A stretch of DNA of 64,000 nucleotides, from NCBI GenBank assembly GCA_964035545.1, contig OZ037771.1:14387633-14451632 (forward strand), in the 5' to 3' direction. The translations under genes and the position numbers were made by a program. Below are positions 40,742 through 54,500 of this stretch, piece after piece. This DNA is from Bugula neritina (Eukaryota > Bryozoa > Gymnolaemata > Cheilostomatida > Bugulidae). Within the stretch, counting starts at the first letter, position 1; each line of letters begins with the position of its first letter. Below the pieces are notes generated by a model that made no database searches, had not been told where the DNA came from, and saw only the letters and a program-made list of their open reading frames with translations.

Positions 40742-40747
40742 TTTATT
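40742..40747 (-). terminator. AATAAA polyadenylation signal of nested antisense gene
   Basis: AATAAA on the minus strand 8 bp past the TAG; would give a very short 3' UTR. Confidence 0.35.
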
Positions 40748-40755
40748 CCAGATAG

Positions 40756-41302
40756 CTAGTATTTGAAACATGACATTTGTAATGATACAGTCTGATGCTC
40801 CTTTGAAATGATCATTTCACTGAAATTGAAATGCAGTTTCCACCTAATGTCTTCAGGGTTAATCAATAAAAGCGTGCTTGTTGCATGTTCAATTATACTG
40901 GCAAATAAAGCTTTATAGAGCTTCATTTGAACTGAAATGGTTTCCTTTGAGCTCTGGTAGTCAAGAAAGTTTTGCAAGTGCTTGCCAAAAGCAGCCTGCA
41001 AATGGCCACTGAACTTTAGAAGGTCTTTAGTTGCTAGGTAACTGAATGCAGGTGCGATCTGCATCAAAACTGCAATTTGCCTGAAGTCATGCAAGTTTTA
41101 ATTTACTTATAATATGCAAATAAATTTACTAGAAGTGAGTGATAGAATATTTTGCAACCTGTTATATGCTGTCAAATGACCTGTTACGTGCTGTCAGCCC
41201 TTGAAGGCTCTACAATTACCTCTCTCTCAAGTTAAAATCGTGGGAGTCTTTGCACACAGACTGCTCAAGTATCAGTGCCCATTGTTCTTTTATGCCTTCC
41301 AT
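40756..41302 (-). CDS. Nested antisense two-exon gene, helical protein of unknown family
   Basis: Minus-strand exon 41302-41220 starts MEGIKEQWALILEQSV and ends in phase 2 (GAG-AG/GTAATT). Exon 41080-40756 begins after CTTCAG in the matching phase and runs to TAG. The product is about 135 residues, mostly helical, with IAVLMQIAPAFSYLATKDLL and LYKALFASIIEHATSTLLLI. An AATAAA (minus strand, 40742-40747) follows the stop. No family recognised. It lies wholly inside the intron between the 39253 exon and C1. An alternative donor before the stop (ATTAG/GTGGAA) would let it splice on to the antisense exons at 20.9 kb. Confidence 0.55.
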
Positions 41303-42177
41303 TGTTTGTATATAAATGAGGTGGCATCATTCATAAGTAACATATTATATCTGTATTATTGATTGCTTTTGTATAGCTTACTATATAAACTAAGCATCTC
41401 AATAAACAGAATTTAAATTTAATTTCTGCTTTGCAGAAAGTTGGTATCATGATTAACTTCATTAGTTTCCACTAATTAGTTGCAAGTCTAGGAATAATAC
41501 TGCTGTTTTCCCAGAGGCTTTAACCTCAAGTAGTTTTAATAAATTAAAATTTGAAACTATAAAGTTCCTTCCAATAATTTCTAAGTTTGACTTGCATTTA
41601 ATCTTTAGTTTTTCAATTCAGTAATCACAGCCAAAAATTAATTCAAGTAACTGAAACTAAAAGGGCTCATTTAAGTGACATTCAAACAGCGTATTAATTA
41701 GAAAAACCTTATTTTATTCCTTTTGATATTTTTAATTTTCATCATGCAAATTAAAATATATTGATTATAGGATTTTGCACTAAATTCTCTAGCAATGATT
41801 ATGTAATGATTGTTCTTCTGGTATAATGTGCACCTATTAGTATTCCAACATTGGCTCATTCTACATTCAACTGCCTTTACCTATTCCATCTTCAAACCGT
41901 AATATCTAATCTATATGCATCTTTTCCTCATTCTTGTTACATATAAAAAAACTAAGAAGTAGCATTGTTATCTTTTCAGATGATAAAATCTCCTCCACTT
42001 TGCATTCAACTAGACCCTGAAGCTCAACATACAATGTATTTCAGCTTATAATTTTCTTAGTCATCTCATTTACTTATTCTAATGAAATATGGTGTCAATT
42101 TGGAAGTTATCCTTCCTAAGTTGTGCATTCTGTTTAGAACTTATTTGTAGTTGCGATGAGCCCTTTGGCTAAACCTT
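41303..42177. other. Intron, no supported exon
   Basis: AT-rich; nothing seen beyond the CT tract that follows. Confidence 0.4.
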
Positions 42178-42443
<266 letters not shown>

Positions 42444-42571
42444 GTACCAGCTTAGGTTTTATCTGCTCTAATATTTCTCGACTCTCAATAAATTACACTC
42501 TTCGAAGCTTTGTTTCTATTAAAATTATTATGACCCATCAGTTAGAAAGCATTTATAATCTGTTGCTTTAG

Positions 42572-45500
42572 GGTACGAGATCCGGAGGCACTCGTTCTGG
42601 ATGTCGTATGGACCACTATCACATGAGACGGAGATATTTGCATGCCGGACTCGCTGGTGCTGCTCTAAATGGAGATGGCCTTATGTATGACCTTGATGAT
42701 GACCTACTGGAGGAAGATCCATTTGCTGCCGATGATGTCATGCTGGATGATGTCAACATAGCTGAGATCATGGGAGGTGAGTTGACTTGAGTGTCGTCTG
42801 CATACAGGCTTAGAATGGTGTATTACTACGCTGTGTGTATTACTACGCTGTGTGTATTACTATGTATGCTGTGTGTATTACTACGCTGTGTGTATTACGC
42901 TGTGTGTATTACTATGTATGCTGTGTGTATTACTACGCTGTGTGTATTACTATGTATGCTGTGTGTATTACTACGCTGTGTGTATTACTATGTATGCTGT
43001 GTGTATTACTACGCTGTGTGTATTACTATGCTGTGTGTATTACTACGCTGTGTGTATTACTATGTATGCTGTGTGTATTACTACGCTGTGTGTATTACTA
43101 CGCTGTGTGTATTACTACGCTGTGTGTATTACTATGTGTGCTGTGTGTATCACTATGCTGTGTGTATTACTACGCTGTGTGTATTACTATGCTGTGTGTA
43201 TTACTACGCTGTGTGTATTACTATGCTGTGTGTATTACTACGCTGTGTATATTACTATGCTGTGTGTATTACTATGCTGTGTGTATTACTATGCTGTGTG
43301 TATTACTATGTATGCTGTGTGTATTACTACGCTGTATCACTACGCTGTGTGTATTACTACAGTGGTTTGAATCATGTAAATTTGCATCTCACCAGATAAT
43401 TCTTATACCATATTACAACGAAATTTGAGATCAATTTAAAATGTTGGAGTTTTCATCTCTCTTTTTGCTCAAATATTTTTCATCATCCAGTCACTAATTC
43501 AGCCACTGATTCATGCAGCCACTACCTGACAAATATACTTCATCTATTACTTCATGAAACCACTAGGCAGAGTTGTCTTACCGAATAATAGTTTACATCA
43601 GAGACAGCATAACTCCAAATATTCTGTGTAACGGGTGGCCAGTGTTACCACCTATCTTAAAGATGTGGTAAATTATGAGAACCAGGGCTAATAAGAATGT
43701 GTCCTCACAACAGCAGGTATTAGATCTGTGATCCTGTGAACAGGTAATAGCTGTGTTGAGCTAGATAGCCTCACTGTTACATAGTCTCAGAGTGCTTCTA
43801 TTTGCATCATATGATCCTGTTTTGGCCTTTGCTATGATATGATAGATACAAGATGGTACATTAAAGTAATGTAGAGAAGGTTAAGTCAGTAGAGATTTGA
43901 ATTTTATTAGATAACGAAAGTGCTTATTCATTTCTTTTGAATTTAACACTTTGCATACCGGCTGTGCCATAAATAGTTTTTTATATTGTTATAGCAAAAC
44001 ATATTGCAAATGTTACATTATATTGTATACTCATTATGCTATATAATATTTATTATACTATCTATATTCATTATATCATCTTTATTATAGTATGTTATAC
44101 TATATTATATTATCTATATTTATTATAGTATACTATATTTATTGTATTAGTGATAGATCTCAGTATATTTCAAAGAGCTTGAGTTACTAATAATTATTGA
44201 GGTTTACATGAGTTTTTATTAGAAAACCTATAGTAATATTCTATTGCTCAACTTTGAGTTGCCTCCCCACTATCTGTTGCTTGCACTCTCTATGATCACC
44301 ATTTTGCATAATTATTAGAATTAACTGTAATACAACATAACGGAATTTATAATAAACAATATTATAGCATAGTATTTTTACACTGCATCATGTATTTATT
44401 ACATTATAGTGTAATGTGACATATTATTGTAATGATATTATAATACATGATGTAGTACAATAACATATTATAATGAATGCGTAGTGTTAATGTGAGTATA
44501 AGTATATGTGGGATTAAATCGTATTAAATAAACACTATTAATTTTCAACTCTGATATAAGTCTGCCAACAAATGTATCTGTCAGACTATATAGACCAAGT
44601 ACTGCAGCTAGCAGGTGTGCCTGCTACTCAAACTAACAAGATGGTTTGTAATTGCCTGCAATTTGCAGTAATTAGTGTTATTATATGAAATTATACATCA
44701 ATATTTAGTAATTATTTGTATGTTTCTATAATAACTATGGGATAGATTATAACTAATATAATTGGGTATACCACTGGCAGGCACACGGCAGCATTTACTA
44801 ATGAGCCTATGCTGCCTTGTAATTGCTGCCCTGGCTATGCGCCTGCTGCTGTTATCAACTGCATGTGTAACTTATGCTATTCTACATGATATAAAAACTC
44901 ACACAGGTTTACAATAGTTGCCATGCCTGTGGGAGAAACCCTGATAGAAAGGGTTTTTATTAAATCAGGCTAAGGACTTATTCAGATGGGGCACAGGAGT
45001 AATTATGACTGAATGTTCTTTCTAACATCACCAATGGCCTTTTTTGGGGTTTGAACCCATGGCTTCGAGTTTACTAGGCAAACACTCAACCCCTAGACCA
45101 CGGCTGCTCCCTGCTATGATGGTGTTATATTTTAATTTACTGCACTACTTAAGAGTTGTATGATTCTTGTAGCACTCGTCATGGAAATAATATTTTTCGA
45201 ATAAATTATTATGCATCAAATACACACCTTAAAAATTTAAAACGTAGCTTATGAAATATTAAGGGATGGTTGTTAATTAGGTTTTTAAAAGTACAAGTTT
45301 AAAATTAAGGATTCTTCGTTGTGGCTGCAGAATAAAAAGCTGACAATAATTTCTTTCTTTTGTTCAAATAACACATCTGTCTTCTATGAATAAAATTTTC
45401 AATACAAGATAAAAAGTCACTAGCAAAGAGAAAGCAGGCAACTCCGGGAAAAGATGCAACTGGTGTTTGTGGTAATGTGGAAACATTAAATTATTAGTCA

Positions 45501-48500
45501 TCTGCAAAGTGCTTTATTTATTAAATAATATATTATATATATGATATACTGCATGTATATAATAGGGAGAAGCCGTGGTCTAGGGGTTAAAGCGTTGCCC
45601 TAGTAAACACGAAGTCATGGGTTCAAGCCTCGACAAAGGCCATTGGTGATGTTAGGAAAAGCATCCAGTCATAATGGTTCCTGTGCCTCATCTAAACAAA
45701 CTTGTCCTTAGCCCATTCTAACAAAAATCCTTTCCACCAAGGGTTTCTCACAGGGATAGTGACTATAAACTTGCGTGAATGAGTATACTGCATGCATATT
45801 ATATGTACATATATTATCATGTATATTATGTAGTATACTCCATGTTACATATACAGATATAATATTATATATTTATTGCTCAGCTCAACAGTATATCTTC
45901 AAGCAGCTGTCTACAGAATAAAGTATGTGTAGATGTATTCACCAAGTCTATTAGCTAAATCTATGAAAACAAATTACCTCTTTCATTATTCATTAAACAT
46001 TTAATTCCCAGCTAATCTGTTTGATTTATTTGCTGGTAGACTATTTTCATTGAGCATTTTCCGAAGGGTTTGGCGACCACCTGTATCTATAATTGAAAGA
46101 GTTTAATACTTGGTTCCCAGACTATATAATTTTCTCCTTTTTGTTGATTTGCCTACTTGACTCAGTAGTTTCACCTTTGAAGAGCTCTTCAAAGTAGAAT
46201 TTAGTTATTAGGGAGTTTTCACCTCCTGAGAATAATTAGAATTTTCCGGCAACTGAACTATATTTTATATTATCTCTTTGAAGGCATTTGGCTCCCATAT
46301 TAGAAATTTGAGCTAATTAATGACAGCATCACATATGGCAGCAGAATTTAAGGCAGCAGTAGCTAGTATATTATCTGCTGCCTAAGCCGTTGCTGCGTAT
46401 TGATCATCGGATTGTAATGTTTATCTAACCTGCCGTACAATGGTGATTATGATGGGGCAGGTGTATTTATACAACTAAGCTGTGATTAGTCTGTGGTAGC
46501 ACGATATATAAATACTCCAACGAGTTTATGAATCATTACTCTGCAGGCTTTATTTATCATATTCCACTCCGATCCTTTGTTTACTATAAAATATTGATCC
46601 CTCGGCTCTCATTCAAATCATATTACTCATATCTAATTATATCACTGAACGCCGACTACCAAGACAGGCTGCAGCTTGGTAGTTCCTGAGCTGGCAGAGG
46701 CTGCAACTTGTTGGATTACTATTCTACTCCATGCCACCATCACAAATGTACTTTGGTACAGGTTCGTTGTAAAACCTATGCTAGATTTTTTCAGTTTTGT
46801 TTTAAACAGGAATGTTTACACTGCTGACCTGTTGACAAATGCTGTCAATGAAGGTTTCCTGCATAATTATACTTCATTCCCAACAGAAAACCTGTAACAT
46901 TTAATGTATAATACAGTTATAAAGAAAGGTTTTAATAAACCTTGTGGTAGTTCTTTAGCAATGTTGTTTTCAAAGTAGAAATTTTATATTTCATCCAATT
47001 TTATTCTACTTATAGCTAAAGTATTTTATAGCATTGCTAAGGTAGTTTATAGCATTGCTAAAGTAGTTTATAGCATTGCTATGGTAGTTTATAGCATAAC
47101 TGGGGTAGGTTATAGCATTGCTAAGGTAGTTTATAGCATTGCTATGGTAGGTTATAGCATAACTGGGGTAGGTTATAGCCTTATAGTTCAGGTAGGCTAT
47201 AGCATAACTATGGTAGTTTATAGCATAACTGGGGTAGGTTATAGCATAACTGGGGTAGGTTTGATTAAGAAAAAGGTTTTTTAGTTTATTTATCAATTTA
47301 ATGTCATTAGCATTAGTTGCTAAAAATTCTACATGTTTGTAGTTTTTTTGTTTATTCTATTTATTGCATTTGAATACTTTCTATTATTTTGATATACAAA
47401 AACATTGCATTATGGGTTTTCCTATCTGATCTCTTCTTATAGTCTTGTTTATATGACCAGTAGATGTTATTTTTGTTTGGCGCAGATAATTTTACCACTG
47501 AAATTCTAGCTAAAGCCACCCCCAAAACGTAATATATTCCTGGTCTAAATTATTTAGTTTTTCCTATAGGAAGACTCTATACTATGTAGACTGGTAGTCT
47601 GCCCTTTATAGCATGCCGACAGACTATATTACGTTATCTTCCTACACAGGCTAGCTACTTCTGAAGGCATTACGTTTATTCATTATTGGATTTCATTTAA
47701 GTTGAGTGCTTGATTTAAGACGCTTACTTCACGGCCACTTGAGTGTTATTCAAGTCAGATGAAGTGATCCATTATATTCTCATCGTTGAATTATTCATTC
47801 TAAGTCGTCTTACCTTTGTTTTAAGTAATACTTGTCAATACTAGGGCTTATTTGATAAGCTAAGAATAGCTTTGGTAGGTTGGAGAAAGTTAATATTACT
47901 GGTGGGTCCTTTGACAGCCTCAGCATAGATGCATAGGTATTATTTTAATTTGAGCTATATAAAGTTATCGTCTCTCTTATCTGGTAGATCGTAGCCTGTA
48001 TGCACTTTCATAGATAGGGGGGGGGGGTTAGTGCCCTGCCAAAGTCAATAGGACTTTAAGAACTACTAGCTCTAGATGAGTAAAGGTATTTGGTGTGAAG
48101 ATATTAACACCTTGTATGTTTATAGAATAGGTGTGTGTTTATAGGATAGGTGTGTGTTTATAGAATAGGTGTATGTTTATAGAATAGGTGTATGTTTACT
48201 CATATCAAGCACCTCCCTAATAGTTCTGATATAATACCATTTGTTAAGTATTTAGTTAGGTGTGGGTATATCATATTATATTAATTATTTCATATGCTAA
48301 AGTGTGTGTACATTACTTGTATTACTTAGTATTCAAACTAAGACTGTTTGTGGATATATGCCACCCCCCCCCCTTCCCATGCATGACAATTAGTATGAGG
48401 ACCTGTGGTCTTGTGCTCATTTGACTATCACTCAAGTTCTACCACTTTGATCTCCTATAAAAAACTGTTTAAGATAGCAGTTGGGTATTTAACAAGGGAT

Positions 48501-51500
48501 CAGATGCATGTTTGGTTCTAAGTATAGCTTGCAGACTCTGCACTATGTTACAGTGAATAAGTAAATTAGCCATGCATTTACATAAGAGTCAGCGCTTAAG
48601 AAAAGCCATGGCAGCCAGGTTATCAAGTACAGAGTAAATAAAAAGGTCATTCAATTTTGTTGCTAATTACTTGTTTGTAATTATAATGGCAGCTTAAATG
48701 TTTGACGTTCATTCAGGACTTGCTAATTTCTATTCTAAGTATTTATTCAGTACTTTACTTGCAGGGTGTGTATTCTACCTTCTTAACCACAGCTAGCATA
48801 TGTAGGGCTTGATCATTCTCAAGCTGTAAATCTTATGCAACTAATTGCTGGGAAAAGCTTTATAAAATAGCTTTTATACTATATTACAATCTACACAGTT
48901 TAGCAGGGGATACTTTTCCTAACCCAAGACTAATAGATGGATAAAGTAGCTAGCAACTTGAAAAATACACTTCAAAAATTTTGGCTGATTCATTTATTAA
49001 AAAAAGAATCAGTCTAATAAAGTAGTTGTGTCTCATACGTGTGGTCTGAAACAGGCTTTATGCCCTCATCTCCTCCCTGGCAGCATTCCAATGCTGTCGT
49101 CAGCAACAAATTGGCATTTGAAAACACAGAGTTCTACATCTGCTGTCCCTGTGTGAGTTTTTCTCGTAACTTGATGCCCACCTTCTAAGAATAGTCTAAA
49201 TTTGCCTTATCCTGTATTTGATTTGGATTACATTTTATAGCCTGTAGCTGAACCCTTTCATACCCATGAGAACTAAAGCAAAATAATTCATTCTCACAAC
49301 TTTTGGGGGTTTCATTGCAATCTCACCCAGACCTATAATAGAATCCCACGCTACACAGCTGCAAGTTGGTATTTCTACTGGGCTTATGAAAATATGAGGA
49401 AATTGTTTTTCTCCCCAAAGCAATTTGCCAACATTTTTCTTTTAACAATAAATGGGCTGATGGTTTTTTATGCCAACACTAAACCAGACTTTTATATTTT
49501 TCTCGACAAATGCATTTAGTGCTGAAAATATCCACCAAGCTCGAGAAACTGCCTGGTTTTCTAGAGTAGTTGCAGTTTGTTGAGTAAATCTATGTTAAGG
49601 AGGTAAGTTAGAGTAAAGCAAGTATCAAATAGGTGTTATTTACCTACATCCTAATGCTCACCCTATTAGGACTATACATGTTCAGTTCCTTACCTGTGTA
49701 ATAAGGTAAATATTTTGTGTTTTTCTCTCACAAGACCCGGTTGACCTACAGGGGCTACTCTGATGTAATTTTATACACTATAAATATCATAATAGAGAAA
49801 AACAAATTGCCTGTTAAAGACTGCAACATTGCTACAATCATACACATTGTGTTTAATTACAGCTGCATTATTTGTTTTGTTCTACGTGCCCTTCAAAAAA
49901 TATTAATTGCCAATAAAACAATGCCTTCCAAAGCGCAATGTTCAACAATCATCTATCAACAATGTACTAATTTGTTTGATTTGCATCATGACGTCATTTT
50001 GATCAACTGGTAAGATACAAAGTACAGTTTGTATTTGGAATTTGAGTGCATACAGACGCCATACTGTAACTTAGGAGAGTATAGACTTGTAGCTGAGTTG
50101 GTTGTCCCAAGATGGGAGCAAAAGTACACATTTATGGTAAGATACATTAAAATTTGATTCAATAAAGCTATATGTATGTAGTTGCTACTTAAGGGTAAAA
50201 ATTAAGCTAGCACTACTTTATAATATTATTTTCATAGCTACTTTTTGTTTCGCTTGACCTATAATGGCTGTTTATTTTTGACGCGTATTTAGATAATAAC
50301 AACATCAAAGTATTAAATTTAGAAAACTATGCTTAGCTGCAATAGAGTATACATTATTTAGTAGCAGTTCTTGCAGCAGGCAGGTATTTGATACTTCATT
50401 TTTAACTCAAATTTTTACGCCAGATGTTGCAATGTTTTCATTTGGTGTAAAATCAGGGGTGTGACTTGAAACTCGATTCTCACATTTTCCAGGTTGTTGA
50501 TATCAGGGTTTTAGCTTTCTCTGTTTTGTATTTCACTGGAGTATATAGTGGCAGCTTGTCAGCACATTCACTACATGCTGCTGTCATTGCTGTCACATCT
50601 CATGACAAATAACTAGTCGTATTTTAAAAATTCAAATTGCTTTGAACATGGGCAAACATCTTGGAGCTGGAGCTAAAAAAACTAATAAAGGGAGTGGTGG
50701 AGGGGCAGGGAGACAGCATTTTCACCCCTTTCTGAGTAGAATTGTTGTCCCGACATCAACACTATTTGCTGAGAATTGTGGGTATTTAGTGCTCATTTAT
50801 TGCTAAAGTATATGTGAATATATTTGTAAACAGTTGTGTATCAACAATATTTGGAACAAAGTTTGAATAATAACACTCACTTTGACTTGTGACTCTACTA
50901 ATTGTAAGCCATTCTACCAACTATCACTCTTTACACTCATTGTGAGTCATCCCATCTATTACTCCAACACTCACTATACAGGAGTAGTTGAATCACCAGT
51001 CATATTCATTCATCACTTCATTATCTCTCCAATCATACTCAAAAGGAGAGATGAAAACAAAGTGGATTTTTAAAAAATTAGTAATTCAAGTGTGTTTTTA
51101 AAATATTAATGAAAATAGTTATGTTATTTCTCAAGTTAGTGATACTCATTTTATGTTGGTGCAGCTGCGTTACTAATTACATTTTTAAATTTCAGAGTAT
51201 CTTTCATCATCAGAATTGGATTATACTGATGATTCATCAGGTTGTTACTAGATATAGTCTAGAACTTTCTAATATAGCCTACTAAGAGTTACCTGAGCTA
51301 GTATACTAACATTAGCTAGTATCTTAGAATGTGTTCTAATGTTTGTTCGAGTTTGCCCTTCTACATTTTATTGTACTGTAACTACAAACCCTAATAGCTT
51401 TGTATTGTGTGTATGGTTGCCATAGCAACAAAGCATAAGTATATTTTATGTTAAACAGTGACTTTAGCTCGAAGAATTTCAACGTCAATTTGGTACATGA

Positions 51501-54500
51501 GTTTCTTTTAGACAAGTATTAAAAATGATGGAGCTATTCCGCTTCACCACAGCCTGAAAGATTAAACTCTCAGTTTAAACTTAGCCCAAGGCAAAATAAT
51601 AATATGCTTATACATTTTCAGAATTTTCGAAATAGTGCGCTTCGTTTTTGTGCATAACTGCAAGATATACCGTGGTAATGTGTATAATTATTGATTTACA
51701 AAATGTATACACATGGAAACAACTGCTGCGTGGTGCTGAATAAAACAGTTGGCTGTTTATTCAGGGCAGACAAATTTGGCAGCTTTCCGCTGCACGGTTG
51801 AGAGGAAAACTTCAAGTTAAAACTTAAGCTGAAACTAGCATTTTCTTACTTGAATTCAGCAAAACAATAATTGTTTAACTCACTTGTGTTCTTCTTTGAC
51901 AATCTGTCTCTTTGTTGATCCCATCTGTTGTGCTAACAACTTGTGTTTTTTGTTTCTTCTTCTGTAGTTACAGACGAAATTTTAGATGCAATTGGTAATA
52001 TGCTAACGAGCTTATTATTTCTGCTTTCTCACATTTAGCGTATAAACACATTTGACACAGCAGCATTTCTCAAACACTTTCAATTTGATTGTATAAATTT
52101 AGTTTTTTGTCTTGGCAACCAAGAAACAAGAATGGAAATAATTGGTTTTTAGTTGCTTTTAGAATATGAAATGTTAATGATTATGTGAACTATTTAAATA
52201 CGCTTTCCGTTACATTGTTATTCTTCAGAGTTCGTGCCGTTGCTGGAATCCGAGGAAATATATCCAGAGTTACTGGATAATGACAGCAAATGCAGTAGTA
52301 AATCAGAAAACGGTAGTCATAGCTGCAGTAGGCCTTTGTAACGAGCAATCAGCAAATTACCTGCTAATATTTATTATTGCTACATGTAATCTAAGTGTAG
52401 CAATTAGCTACTTAGCAATTAGCATTCGGCTACTATTTTAAAGAAAGCTCCTTGATGTCCTTGTTTGCTAACTAAAAATTTTGCAGCTGATGTTTAGCTT
52501 TAATTGTAGAAACTAGCAACTCAGTAAGCAACTGGCAATTAAGTTAGTTAGCAGAAAGTGTAGGCGTTAATAGATAACTTAGCGTTAGATTTTGAAGTTT
52601 TCATCTTTTAGCAATTGCTTCGCACATTTTAAACTGCGTTAGTTTTTTTGTAATATTAGAATAATTCGTTCTGCACAACTTGGAAATCTCACGGAAAGCA
52701 AATAGCGATGCTATACTTTAAACTTTCATTAAAACTGAAGTTTTTTGTAACTGATAGAAACATTGGTTAACAGAAATTGTGTCGTCTTTTCTCCTTAGAC
52801 TTAGAGTCAAGTGATGACTGGGGATGCTTGCTATCTTACTCGTCTAGTAGTAGCGAATCAGTATTCTTCAGTCAGCAGTTGCTTCCCTTTAGTCTGACTG
52901 GATCTACTGGTAGTCTGCATGTTCATAGCTCCTTATTCGTAGTTTCTTTGTGCTTTAATGGACCTGTCTGGTGACATCCCACAGTTTATGAAATTTAGTA
53001 GAGAAACAGGCTATAGTTTATTACAGCACCACTGCCAACCAAGTATGGTGTCTAGTGTTTGTCTCTCACTGCGGTATCTTATGAGTTGCTTTTACATCGT
53101 CTCTAATGTACATCTTGCTGTTGATTACATATTGGTAATAATCTTGAAAATTTCATAACTTTATTATAGCCTTAGAATCTCAAGAATTTCAATATTCGAG
53201 TTGGCACTTTCAGGTAGCGACTCTGAAGACAACGAATCTGTAGCTGGAAATGACTATGAAGGGAACGTAGCTGATGGCCCCCCTCCTTTGAAATCTGAGG
53301 ATCACAGCCATGTGTTTATTTATCATTCTGCTAATGCAGAAGACCAAGATCAAGTGGAACATTATGTTTCCTTGCTGGAAAACAGGTAAAATCAGTCAAT
53401 ACAAAGAAGACAACTTCTAACTCCGCCTATTCTGTGTTGGAACTGCTAACTAACTAACCAGAAAATTCTAGTAGTTCTATTTAAATTAATTATATTACAT
53501 CTAATCATATTTTGCAAAGTTTTATTATTAATGGGATGACAACTCTTATGGTGCTATCTAGTTTATGTGAAGAGAACAACTCCTAATAATTCTGTTTGAT
53601 TAGGTTAACTGGCCCTTAGCATTTGGTTAATAATCAGCTGCAGCCTCAACAGCTCTTGGTATTTGCTAAAAGCCGACAAAATACATACGTGTGCTTGTAT
53701 CTATGTACTTATATGTATAACTTGAAAAAGCTATTCCATGTATGAATGATATGCTTGATATATTAAATGCTTGCTATAACCATTTCTCGTATGATAATAA
53801 GACAGCTGCCCTACCACAAACGTTGCATGCTGATTGGGTGCTTAGAAGAAACCCAATTTAAACATCTAACTTTTTTTCTCTTCCACTCTAGTTAGCTACA
53901 ACCCTCTGCTCTATTTACTTGATTTTATAATTAAGGAAACAAAGTTAAACAAAAGGTTTGGCTAAAGGTGAAGGGCTAAGCACTAAGCACGTCAGTAAAA
54001 CTAAAGCTTAAATGTATCTAAAATGTTTAAGCCAATTTCCAAACATACTAGGCAAAGACTAAAATAAAAGCTAATCTTTTAAAGTTCATTATTTGGAATT
54101 GAAATACATACGTGTTTAAATCTGTATACAAGTCCTCAAGTCCTCATTTACTTGAATACTTTATAGTTAAGCACTTATGAAGTTATGCATTTATGTATTC
54201 AAGTTTTCATGCATTTACTTAGTAATGCATGCATGTACTAATGTACCTAATTATTATATATTCAAGTAGTCATAAATGTTTAAGTATTCATATATTCAAG
54301 TACTCATGTGTTCAAGTACTCATGTATTTTAGTACTCATAATATATTTAAGTACTCAAGTATTAAGTACTCATGTATTTAAGTACTCACGTACTTAAGTA
54401 TTCATGTATTCAAGTACTCATGTACTTAAGTCCTCAAGTGTTCAAGTACACATGTACTTATGTTTGTGTTTCCCATAGCCTCTTGAACAGGTAGAAACTG

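Noticed and set aside
42791-43428. Three 170-200 codon Cys/Tyr/Val-rich frames
   Set aside because: Translation of the 15-bp minisatellite after exon C1.
47006-47296. Tyr/Ser repeat frames on both strands, and the idea of a CRISPR-like array
   Set aside because: A eukaryotic 21-bp tandem minisatellite without unique spacers.
49235-49423. 62-codon minus-strand frame in a GC-richer block
   Set aside because: No splice context, no recognisable domain, stops in neighbouring sequence.
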